11,966 bases of DNA, taken from an uncultured Eubacteriales bacterium (GTDB taxonomy: Bacteria > Bacillota > Clostridia > Oscillospirales > Acutalibacteraceae). Positions 1 through 6,045 of the stretch are shown here, in pieces; positions within the stretch are counted from its first letter, which is position 1; each line of letters opens with the position of its first letter. A program made the translations under genes and the position numbers. The notes under the pieces were generated by a model. It saw only the letters and a list, made by a program, of their open reading frames with translations, did no database searches and was not told the DNA's origin. The stretch is taken from assembly GCA_902462035.1 (NCBI GenBank), contig CABQAC010000036.1, positions 1 to 11,966 on the forward strand, in the 5' to 3' direction.

Positions 1-25
1 GGGCAGCCGATAAAATCGGCTGCCC
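1..25 (-). terminator. Hairpin at the left edge, probable terminator of the MFS gene
   Basis: A perfect 10-bp inverted repeat (1-10 with 16-25) encloses a 5-nt loop. It lies about 40 bp past the stop of the minus-strand MFS gene, where an intrinsic terminator is expected. No T-run follows it on the plus strand. On the minus strand any U-tract would fall outside the window, so the terminator call is inferred from stem strength and position. Confidence 0.6.
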
Positions 26-63
26 GGCCTTTGACTGCATGGAAAACAAAACATCGACCGGTT

Positions 64-1332
64 TTACGCCGGCCGGTCCGGCAGTTTTTCACCGCGGAAG
101 GTGACAAAGTACAGCGCCGCGCCCGCCAGGTGAATGACGCCCATGACGATAAACAGCAGGTATACCGGGATGGAAGTGCCGAGCAAATAACCCAATGCCA
201 GCGCGGACAGTCCCTTGCCCGCGTAGGTGACCAGCATGCGCGCGCCCGAAAGGCTGCCCAGCACATTGGAATCGATATTCAGGTAGATCCCGGCGGGCAG
301 GCTGATGTTGACGAATTGTTCCCCCAGCATGGCGATAAAGTAGAGGGCCAAAAAGATGAATTGATCCCGGGTGGCGGAAGCGAGTGCCAGAAAAACCGCG
401 GCGAGAATGCCGCCCACTGCGTAGAAATACCCGGTTTTAAACTTTTTGTTTAAAAAGCCGAAGATGGTGGCGCCCAATACCGTTGCCACCGTGGAGGTGA
501 TAAAAAGATAAGAGGGGAACACCGGGGTGGTCTGCAAATGATCATACGCCACAATGATGATATAGGTGGTAGCCGTCGTAAACACGCCCTTGGTCAGATG
601 GGTGACCATAATGTTCCGGCAGGAACGGATCTTAACCAGCTGAACCAGCGCCTTGAGCGGATTGCGCTCGATTTTGATGGTGGGGGCCTTATCCGCATTG
701 ACCACCTTGTAGCGGGAAAGCAAAAAGGTTCCCACGATAAACAGGGCCACAGACAGGGAAAACAGCAAGGTATAATTCGAGGGGAAAGCGATCAGCATAA
801 TGGCTGACGAAACGGTGCCCATCAGAATGCTGAACAGGTTGCCTATAACCGACGCGACACTCATGGCGCCGCTGATTCGCGCCGGATGGATAAAGTTAAC
901 CATGGATTTGTTGCTGATCGCCTGTTTAAACGACAGCCCCAAGTTTTGCAGCCCGTAGGATATGGCCAGGATTAAAAAGGAGAACTGCGCGAGCTGGCTT
1001 TGAAACAATGTAATGATCACAATGGCGATGGGGATTAGCAGGTAAAACAAGGTGGAAAGGGCGTTGCTCTTGACGACGTTTTTCACCCTGGCGGTGATGC
1101 CCACGATCAGCAGGCAGCCGATGACCATGGCCAGGCTTTCGATAAAATCCAGCACGCCGATTTGTTCGGTGGAGAAATTGCTGGAAACCATAAATGATTT
1201 GATAAAGGTATTGGTGGAAAGAGCGGTAGCGCAGGTGATCACCGCGTTGCTGGTGAAGTAAACCGCCAGATTGTAGTTTTCGTCGTTCATAAAGATGGCT
1301 TTTACGCCGTTGCGTATTCTGGCAAATGACAT
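64..1332 (-). CDS. MFS transporter, 12 predicted TM helices, substrate unknown
   Basis: This is a 422-residue integral membrane protein made almost entirely of hydrophobic segments. About twelve can be counted, from AVYFTSNAVITCATAL near the N-terminus to YLLFIVMGVIHLAGAAL near the C-terminus. A basic, hydrophilic central loop (around KVVNADKAPTIKIERNP) separates the two six-helix halves, as in the major facilitator superfamily. Such proteins move small solutes or drugs across the cytoplasmic membrane using ion gradients; nothing visible fixes the substrate. I chose the ATG at 1330-1332 because AAGGAGG sits about 11 nt upstream. The in-frame ATG at 1353 has no ribosome binding site and would place that Shine-Dalgarno sequence inside the gene. 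The gene stands alone, with its own promoter candidate upstream and a hairpin downstream. The family call is firm; the physiological role is open. Confidence 0.85.
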   Translation of the reverse strand: MSFARIRNGVKAIFMNDENYNLAVYFTSNAVITCATALSTNTFIKSFMVSSNFSTEQIGVLDFIESLAMVIGCLLIVGITARVKNVVKSNALSTLFYLLIPIAIVIITLFQSQLAQFSFLILAISYGLQNLGLSFKQAISNKSMVNFIHPARISGAMSVASVIGNLFSILMGTVSSAIMLIAFPSNYTLLFSLSVALFIVGTFLLSRYKVVNADKAPTIKIERNPLKALVQLVKIRSCRNIMVTHLTKGVFTTATTYIIIVAYDHLQTTPVFPSYLFITSTVATVLGATIFGFLNKKFKTGYFYAVGGILAAVFLALASATRDQFIFLALYFIAMLGEQFVNISLPAGIYLNIDSNVLGSLSGARMLVTYAGKGLSALALGYLLGTSIPVYLLFIVMGVIHLAGAALYFVTFRGEKLPDRPA

Positions 1333-1371
1333 GTGGCCCCGTTCCTCCTTCATTGGTTGCGCATCATTTTC

Positions 1372-1399
1372 ATTATAGCTTGTTAACGCGTGAAATCAA
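1372..1399 (-). promoter_or_regulatory. Promoter candidate for the MFS gene
   Basis: Read on the minus strand, TTGATT (1394-1399) and a perfect TATAAT (1372-1377) are separated by 16 bp. This lies 40 bp upstream of the chosen start codon. The -35 matches consensus at 4 of 6 positions. The spacer contains GTTAAC. The stretch behind it (about 1400-1550) is very A/T-rich and could act as an UP-like region. Confidence 0.6.
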
Positions 1400-1550
1400 G
1401 AAAGAATGGTAGAGAAAAAATTTTGCATTTTATAGGAACGTTGACGGAGAAATGGGCCAAAAATAAAAAAATTAAAAAAGTCAAGTGCAGCGCGGTACAA
1501 TTTTATTTGCTGTTTTTCACCAATAAAGCAGTCGATTGAAAATGGAGATG

Positions 1551-1577
1551 AAAAAAGCGGAGCCACAGGCTCCGCTT
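1551..1577 (-). terminator. Rho-independent terminator, minus strand (second of two)
   Basis: A perfect 10-bp stem (1555-1564 with 1568-1577) has a 3-nt loop and, on the minus strand, is followed by six U residues (the A-run 1551-1556 on the plus strand). It lies about 300 bp past the stop of the binding-protein gene and upstream of the MFS promoter, so it insulates the MFS gene. It acts as a back-up to the hairpin at 1675-1703. Confidence 0.8.
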
Positions 1578-1667
1578 AAATAGAGAATGATCCGCACAAA
1601 AGCGCGGCTGCGGGTTCCGCTGGGGGCGCTGACTGCCGCAGGCTGGGGCAACGCCGCATAACACACC

Positions 1668-1703
1668 AAAAAGAGCGCTGCTTGCAACGCTGGCAAGCAG
1701 CGC
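1668..1703 (-). terminator. Rho-independent terminator of the binding-protein gene, outer end of repeat arm A
   Basis: A perfect 11-bp stem (1675-1685 with 1693-1703) encloses a 7-nt loop. On the minus strand it is followed by TCTTTTTGG. It is the first strong terminator after the stop codon at 1884. The same hairpin recurs in inverted orientation at 4221-4250. The 97 bp between this hairpin and the next terminator hold no supportable gene. Confidence 0.75.
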
Positions 1704-1857
1704 CATGGGCTGCCCCGAATTCTCGATCAAGCGCAACCATCATATGCAGGTTGGCAGTCTGCTTTTGTGCCCCCCTGGGTAGCGTGATTGCGATATCGAG
1801 GGGCGCTCTTTATTTTTATATTGGGCAGATACCGCGCCACTTTTTTTGTGCGGCATT
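1674..1857 (+). repeat. Inverted-repeat arm A (left), imperfect
   Basis: The core 1674-1741 aligns with the reverse complement of 4183-4251 at about 56 of 69 positions by eye, with one gap. Shared blocks include AGCGCTGCTTGC, CCCGAATTC, ATCAA and GCAACCATC. Similarity continues in patches inward, for example GTGCCCC near 1766-1773. It ends with a block at 1834-1853 that matches 4116-4136 at about 19 of 21 positions. Arm A carries roughly 45 bp more than arm B in its inner half. The outer end is a perfect hairpin. The arm stops about 27 bp short of the stop codon of the binding-protein gene. Confidence 0.75.
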
Positions 1858-1883
1858 GACCGGACTCCAAGCCTTTTTTTGCG

Positions 1884-3863
1884 TCAGTCGATTTTTGCTT
1901 TTTTCTGCGCGTTCTTCCAGTACCATTGGCGGGCGCCCAGTAACGCGGTAGAAAGAAAATAGCCTTTTTCCGCAGCGCAGCGCAAATTTCCCAGCCCGTT
2001 TCGTGCCACAAAAAGCTGTGGGGTATCCGCCGCAATTCCAATCACCCAAAGCTGCTGCGCCTGCAGACGATAAAGTTCTTCCGCCAGCGCATAGCGCTGC
2101 TCGTCCGTCTGCGCCTGTTTCATCCGATCACGCAGCGCATAAAGCTTTTTCCCTGGCTCGCTGGGTTCCACGCCCTGCCTGCCGCGGCTTTCATACCATT
2201 TCCACCAAAGCGGCACCGGATCGCTCAGCCCGCCCACCTGATAAGGGATCAACGGATCGTCGCCCGGCATTTCCCAAACGCCGAACACATGACGGTTGCG
2301 CAGCTGCCATTGGCCCATCTGCGAGCCATGGTCCAGGCGGATGACGCGCAGCTCCAGGCCGATTTTGGCAAGCTGCTCCTTTAGGTGCGCCGCCGCTTCA
2401 TCGGCGGGTGGGGTTACTTGGAAATAGACCAGCTCCAGCACCTCGTCCCCCGGCAATACGCGCATTCCCTGCGCAGTTCTCCGGGTCAGCCCCATTTCGT
2501 CCAGCAGCGAATTGGCTTTTTCAAGGTCATAGCGGGCAAAGCTGCGCGCAAACTCAGGGCGAAAATAGGGCTTGTCCTTCCCCGCTGTGGCCTGTGACGG
2601 CTCGCCTTTGCCCAAGAACAACTCCCGCACCAGTTTTTCCCGGTCGATACACAGCGACACCGCTTGCCTAAAGCGCACATCCTGCAAGATCGGCCGTAGA
2701 ATCTCCTGCTCAGGACATTGGTTGATCAGATAAACCACCTGCTGCACCTGCCAGAGCCGCAGCGACAGTACGGAAAAATCATGTTGCCGCCCTGCTTTGT
2801 TCAAAATCGGCTGGTCAGCCAGCTTAAGGAAACAGCCGGCAAAATCTGACTTTCCCTGAAGAATATGCTGCATCAACTCCTCATGGTTTCCCTTGAGCGT
2901 GCGTTCCACCGCGCTGATATAAGGCAACTGGTTTCCTGCCTCATCCACCGCATAAAAGTAGGGGTTGCGCGTCAGGCGGCAATGCTCCAAAGTGGCTCCC
3001 GGCTCATAGACCCAGGGATCCAGGGTAGGATAGCGCTCAATATGCGGAATCCGGGCAGGCAGAAAATAACCCGCCTCGCGTACGGCTGGATCCACGCTGT
3101 TGTAATAGGCGCCCCATTGCGCCGGCCCAAAACCCGCTTCACACATTTGAGCGGACAATTCCTCCGGATCGGCATACGCCTTATGAAAGCGACGCAGATA
3201 ATGGAACGGCCGCAAAAGCATCTGCCAGCGGGCGCTGCGCACCTGCTGGGTGATAAAGGCGGGATACGGCTGCGCAAAACGCAGGGTAAAGCAGTATTCG
3301 TCCCGTTCTTCCAGCACCACGGGAGCATCGCCCCAGAAGAGCCATTCCCATTCGGGCATAAGGATCAGCGAACCCTCAGAATTGGTCAAAAACGGTTGAA
3401 TCTCTGGATGGAGCAGGACATCCCGCACAGCGTAGCGCACGTCCCGCGTGGTGACCGGCTCCCCGTCCGACCAGCGCAATCCCTTTCGGATCCAAAAGGT
3501 ATGTTCCCGGGCATCTGCGCTGCTTTCGAATTTTTCCAGTACCCCCGGCAGCACGGGGCCGTCCATGCGGCTGTAATGATGCCAGCGGTCGGACGGGCCG
3601 GTTTCCAGCAGCGCAGCCTCGTTGATATGACGTAGATAGTGGCAAAAGCGCGGATTGATCTCCGCATAACGCACGGTTCCCCCATAGGTTCCCGTTTCCT
3701 CCCAGCTGCGTACCACCAATGGGTTTTCCGGCAGCCGTTTTTCCACCGCGGGCAGTGTCCCCATCTGCACACGCGCCGCCAGTTCAGGCGCCTCGCCGTA
3801 GACTTTGTTTTTTTGTGCGCCGTCATCCGGCCCATGATAAAGTCCGATTTGTTTTGCTTTCAT
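1884..3863 (-). CDS. Family-5 extracellular solute-binding protein, signal-less and orphan
   Basis: The 659-residue product resembles family-5 (peptide/opine type) ABC substrate-binding proteins. Recognisable elements are EAPELAARV (about 24-32), RLPENPLVV (about 43-51), the family stretch WIRKGLRWSDGEP (about 124-136), the mid-domain stretch LTRNPYFYAVDEAGNQLPYI, and a helix containing DVRFRQAVSLCIDREKL. In relatives the EAP...LPENP region follows an N-terminal lipoprotein signal and spacer. Here the protein starts about 23 residues before it, with a hydrophilic N-terminus and no lipobox. I chose the ATG at 3861-3863 because AAGGGAG lies about 7 nt upstream. The frame stays open to 4037, but that extension also lacks a hydrophobic segment and does not look coding. 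No permease or ATPase gene lies beside it. The fold is confident; export, ligand and function are not. Possibilities are a cytosolic sensor, a gene that lost its signal, or one awaiting a distant transporter. Confidence 0.85.
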   Translation of the reverse strand: MKAKQIGLYHGPDDGAQKNKVYGEAPELAARVQMGTLPAVEKRLPENPLVVRSWEETGTYGGTVRYAEINPRFCHYLRHINEAALLETGPSDRWHHYSRMDGPVLPGVLEKFESSADAREHTFWIRKGLRWSDGEPVTTRDVRYAVRDVLLHPEIQPFLTNSEGSLILMPEWEWLFWGDAPVVLEERDEYCFTLRFAQPYPAFITQQVRSARWQMLLRPFHYLRRFHKAYADPEELSAQMCEAGFGPAQWGAYYNSVDPAVREAGYFLPARIPHIERYPTLDPWVYEPGATLEHCRLTRNPYFYAVDEAGNQLPYISAVERTLKGNHEELMQHILQGKSDFAGCFLKLADQPILNKAGRQHDFSVLSLRLWQVQQVVYLINQCPEQEILRPILQDVRFRQAVSLCIDREKLVRELFLGKGEPSQATAGKDKPYFRPEFARSFARYDLEKANSLLDEMGLTRRTAQGMRVLPGDEVLELVYFQVTPPADEAAAHLKEQLAKIGLELRVIRLDHGSQMGQWQLRNRHVFGVWEMPGDDPLIPYQVGGLSDPVPLWWKWYESRGRQGVEPSEPGKKLYALRDRMKQAQTDEQRYALAEELYRLQAQQLWVIGIAADTPQLFVARNGLGNLRCAAEKGYFLSTALLGARQWYWKNAQKKAKID

Positions 3864-3888
3864 GGTATCTCTCCCTTCAAGCATTCCT

Positions 3889-3974
3889 AAAAAGCGCAGC
3901 CGTTTTCCCCATCCCAAAGTGCTTGCGCAGCCGCAGACGCTGCGTTTTGCCGGGCAGCTCCCGTTGGGTACGGG
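3889..3974 (-). promoter_or_regulatory. Structured leader of the binding-protein mRNA, possible attenuator
   Basis: The predicted transcript has a leader of about 200 nt. Read in mRNA sense it contains a CCCGT/ACGGG hairpin (3960-3974), then CGCAGC (3939-3944), then two identical copies of CGGCTGCGC (3925-3933 and 3894-3902). The second copy is followed by five U residues (3889-3893). The CGCAGC segment can pair with either copy, a layout seen in alternative-fold leaders. The distal pairing is only 6 bp with a long loop, so a terminator role is weak. No known riboswitch core was recognised. Confidence 0.25.
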
Positions 3975-4069
3975 CCTAATAAAGAATTTTGCGTTCCTTT
4001 TCCATTGCCGTGGCTTTATGTTGTACGCCGCGGACAAAAATACGCCTTTTTATAAAAATGGCTGCATCT

Positions 4070-4098
4070 ATTATCGGCTGATTCTTGTTTTATTTCAA
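4070..4098 (-). promoter_or_regulatory. Promoter candidate for the binding-protein gene
   Basis: On the minus strand TTGAAA (4093-4098) and GATAAT (4070-4075) are separated by exactly 17 bp, each box matching the sigma-A consensus at 5 of 6 positions. Transcription would begin near 4063, about 200 nt before the start codon. The promoter lies just inside the inner edge of repeat arm B, so the bracketed segment carries promoter and gene together. Confidence 0.65.
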
Positions 4099-4111
4099 TC
4101 AAAAATTGAAA

Positions 4112-4251
4112 AATACCGCACAGAAAAAAGAGGCGCCGCAATGGCGCAAAGCACGATACCGCGGGGCACGAAAGCGGAATAGGATGGTTGCTTTTGATAA
4201 CGAATTCGGGATAGCCCGCGGCGCTGTTTGCCAACGCTGGCAAGCAGCGCT
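4112..4251 (-). repeat. Inverted-repeat arm B (right), imperfect
   Basis: This is the reverse-complement partner of 1674-1857. The core 4183-4251 matches at about 81% by eye, and the inner block 4116-4136 is nearly identical to its partner. It fills most of the 412-bp gap between the ABC operon and the binding-protein start. No supportable gene lies in that gap; the plus-strand frame across 3862-4182 has no coding character. Confidence 0.75.
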
Positions 4252-4256
4252 TTTTT
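4221..4256 (+). terminator. Terminator-like hairpin facing the plus strand, outer end of repeat arm B
   Basis: A 12-bp stem (4221-4232 with 4239-4250), with one U-G wobble on the plus strand, is followed by TTTTTT (4251-4256). Read as minus-strand RNA the wobble becomes a C-A mismatch and an A-run precedes the stem instead of a U-run following it. It is therefore built to stop plus-strand transcription, although no plus-strand gene precedes it. The minus-strand ABC operon ends at 4276 just beyond and has no proper intrinsic terminator here. Confidence 0.6.
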
Positions 4257-4275
4257 AGCGTTACGCGGTGCGGCC

Positions 4276-6045
4276 CTAAGAAAATTGCGACCGGTAAAGC
4301 CCCGCGTATACCCCTTGGCGTTCCATCAGTTCCCGGTGATTGCCTTGTTCGACAATCTCGCCGTCCCGGACCACCAGAATGGTATCGGCATTTTGAATGG
4401 TACTGAGCCGGTGGGCGATGACGAAACAGGTTTTTCCTTTCATCAGGTTGCGCATCGCTTCTTGAATTTCCTCCTCGGTCCGGGTATCCACGTTGGAAGT
4501 CGCCTCGTCCAAAATGAGCATTTTGGCGTCCAGCAGCATAGCGCGCGCGATGGTGAGCAGCTGTTTTTGCCCCTGGGAGATGTTCATGCCGTCCTCGTTG
4601 AGGATGGTTTGGTATCCGCAGGGCAGATGGGTGATGTAGGAGTGAATTTTGGCCGCTTTGGCGACGCGGACGACATCCTCCATGGTGGCGCCTTTTTTGC
4701 CGTAGGCAATGTTGTCGAAAATGGTGCCGTGGAACAGCCAGGTATCCTGCAGCACCATGGCGTAAGAAAGCCGCAGGCTTTTTCGGGTGACCTGGCGGAT
4801 GTCGTGGCCGTCCAGGGTGATGGTGCCGCTGTCCGGGTCATAAAACCGCATCAGCAGATTGATCAGGGTGGTCTTGCCCGCGCCGGTGGGGCCGACGATG
4901 GCGACCAAACTGCCCTGGTCTGCCCGCAGGTTCAAATCGTGGATAATGGTTTTGCCGGGCAGGTAGCCAAACCGCACATGGTTCATTTCCACATTGCCGT
5001 CAACATCGCGCAGCGCAGCAGCGCCGGGCGCGTCGGCGGGTTCCGGTTCCTCGTCGATCAGGCGGAAAACCCGCTCAGCCGCCGCGCAGGCGGACTGGAG
5101 CTCGCTGATGATGTTGGCCATCTCGTTGATGGGACCGGAAAATTTGCGGGAATACAGCACAAAGGCGGACAGATCACCCAAAGACAGGCGGCCGAATAAA
5201 AACAGCACCGCGCCGAACACGCTGATCAGCGCCAGGGAGAGGTTATTGATGAAGTTGACCGACGGGCCGGTCATGCTGCCGTAATATTCGGCCCGGTAGT
5301 AAGCGTCTACCGCTTCGGTGTTCTTTTCGTCGAACCGGCCGATCATGTGCTCTTCCTGGTGGTAGGCTTTTACCGTTTTTTGGCCGGAGATGATTTCCTC
5401 CACAAACCCATTGAGTTCGCCCAGTTTAGCCGAACGTTTGCGGAACAAAGGGCGGACCTTTCGGGTCATGTACCGGGTAAAAAGAACCGAAATGGGGATG
5501 GTCACCGCAAATACCAGAACCAGAAGGGGCGAGAGGGTGACCATCATAATCAGCGAACCCACCACGGTAATAATGCTGGTGCAGATTTGCAGCAGGTCGT
5601 TGGATAAAGAAGCGTTGACCGTGTCAATGTCATAGGAGATGCGGCTGATGATGTCGCCGGTCTGGTGGGCGTCGAAAAAACGGACCGGCAGCGTGACCAA
5701 CCGGTCGAAAACGTCCTTGCGCATCCGGAAGACTACCTTTTGGCTTAGGCGGATCATCAGTATGGATAAAATATAGGACAATACCGACGATCCCGCGTAG
5801 AACAGGACCATCAGCCCACAGTAGTAAAACACCCGGTTAAAATCGGCTTGGCCCGGCAGCTGGCCAATGGCGTCGATTGCGCTGCCCGACAGCGTGGGGC
5901 CGATCAGAGCCAGCAGGTTGCTGCCGATGGTCAGCAGGATGGCCATCAGCACCATCCATTTGTACTGGTACAAGTAGCGCCCCAGCCGGAGCAGCACCTT
6001 TTTGCGGTCTTGGGGTTTTTCCTGGGGACGGTCCATTCTAGGCAA
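4276..6045 (-). CDS. ABC exporter half-transporter, subunit with the catalytic Walker B Glu
   Basis: The 589-residue protein fuses an exporter-type six-TM domain (about residues 25-310, including the coupling-region stretch RFFDAHQTGDIISR) to an ABC ATPase domain. Visible motifs are Walker A GPTGAGKTT (about 384-392), signature ISQGQKQ (about 488, noncanonical where LSGGQ is usual), Walker B LILDEATS with the catalytic Glu (about 508-515), and switch His in IAHRLST (about 541). It should pair with the upstream ABC gene product as a heterodimeric multidrug-type exporter of the LmrCD/BmrCD/TM287-288 class. A TTG at 6043-6045 overlaps the upstream stop by 8 bp and has GGGAGG about 8 nt before it. 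An ATG three codons later, in TAGAATG, is the alternative start and would be translationally coupled. The transported compound cannot be read from sequence. Confidence 0.92.
   Translation of the reverse strand: MPRMDRPQEKPQDRKKVLLRLGRYLYQYKWMVLMAILLTIGSNLLALIGPTLSGSAIDAIGQLPGQADFNRVFYYCGLMVLFYAGSSVLSYILSILMIRLSQKVVFRMRKDVFDRLVTLPVRFFDAHQTGDIISRISYDIDTVNASLSNDLLQICTSIITVVGSLIMMVTLSPLLVLVFAVTIPISVLFTRYMTRKVRPLFRKRSAKLGELNGFVEEIISGQKTVKAYHQEEHMIGRFDEKNTEAVDAYYRAEYYGSMTGPSVNFINNLSLALISVFGAVLFLFGRLSLGDLSAFVLYSRKFSGPINEMANIISELQSACAAAERVFRLIDEEPEPADAPGAAALRDVDGNVEMNHVRFGYLPGKTIIHDLNLRADQGSLVAIVGPTGAGKTTLINLLMRFYDPDSGTITLDGHDIRQVTRKSLRLSYAMVLQDTWLFHGTIFDNIAYGKKGATMEDVVRVAKAAKIHSYITHLPCGYQTILNEDGMNISQGQKQLLTIARAMLLDAKMLILDEATSNVDTRTEEEIQEAMRNLMKGKTCFVIAHRLSTIQNADTILVVRDGEIVEQGNHRELMERQGVYAGLYRSQFS

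Noticed and set aside
1503..1736. Small minus-strand frame of 77 codons
   Set aside because: It runs straight through two terminator hairpins and shows no coding features.
2865..3635. 256-codon plus-strand open frame opposite the binding-protein gene
   Set aside because: It is antisense to recognisable family-5 motifs and has no homology that I recognise.
3976..4005. Nine-codon open frame (MEKERKILY) in the leader of the binding-protein mRNA, as a possible leader peptide
   Set aside because: There is no ribosome binding site before its ATG, and no run of regulatory codons. It is probably chance.
3864..4037. N-terminal extension of the binding protein to an earlier in-frame start
   Set aside because: It has no Shine-Dalgarno site, the encoded residues are Cys/Arg/Pro-rich and unlike the family, and it offers no signal peptide. 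It is the untranslated leader.
3862..4182. Plus-strand frame of 106 codons ending before the plus-facing hairpin, considered as the gene that hairpin terminates
   Set aside because: It covers the promoter and leader of the opposite gene and part of the repeat arm, and its composition is not protein-like. A short in-frame ATG at 4141 gives only 13 codons.
4228..5199. 323-codon plus-strand open frame opposite the ABC exporter
   Set aside because: It is antisense to the ATPase domain, whose motifs are unambiguous, and its composition (Gly, Gln, His and Val rich) is typical of a shadow frame. It also starts inside the repeat-arm hairpin.
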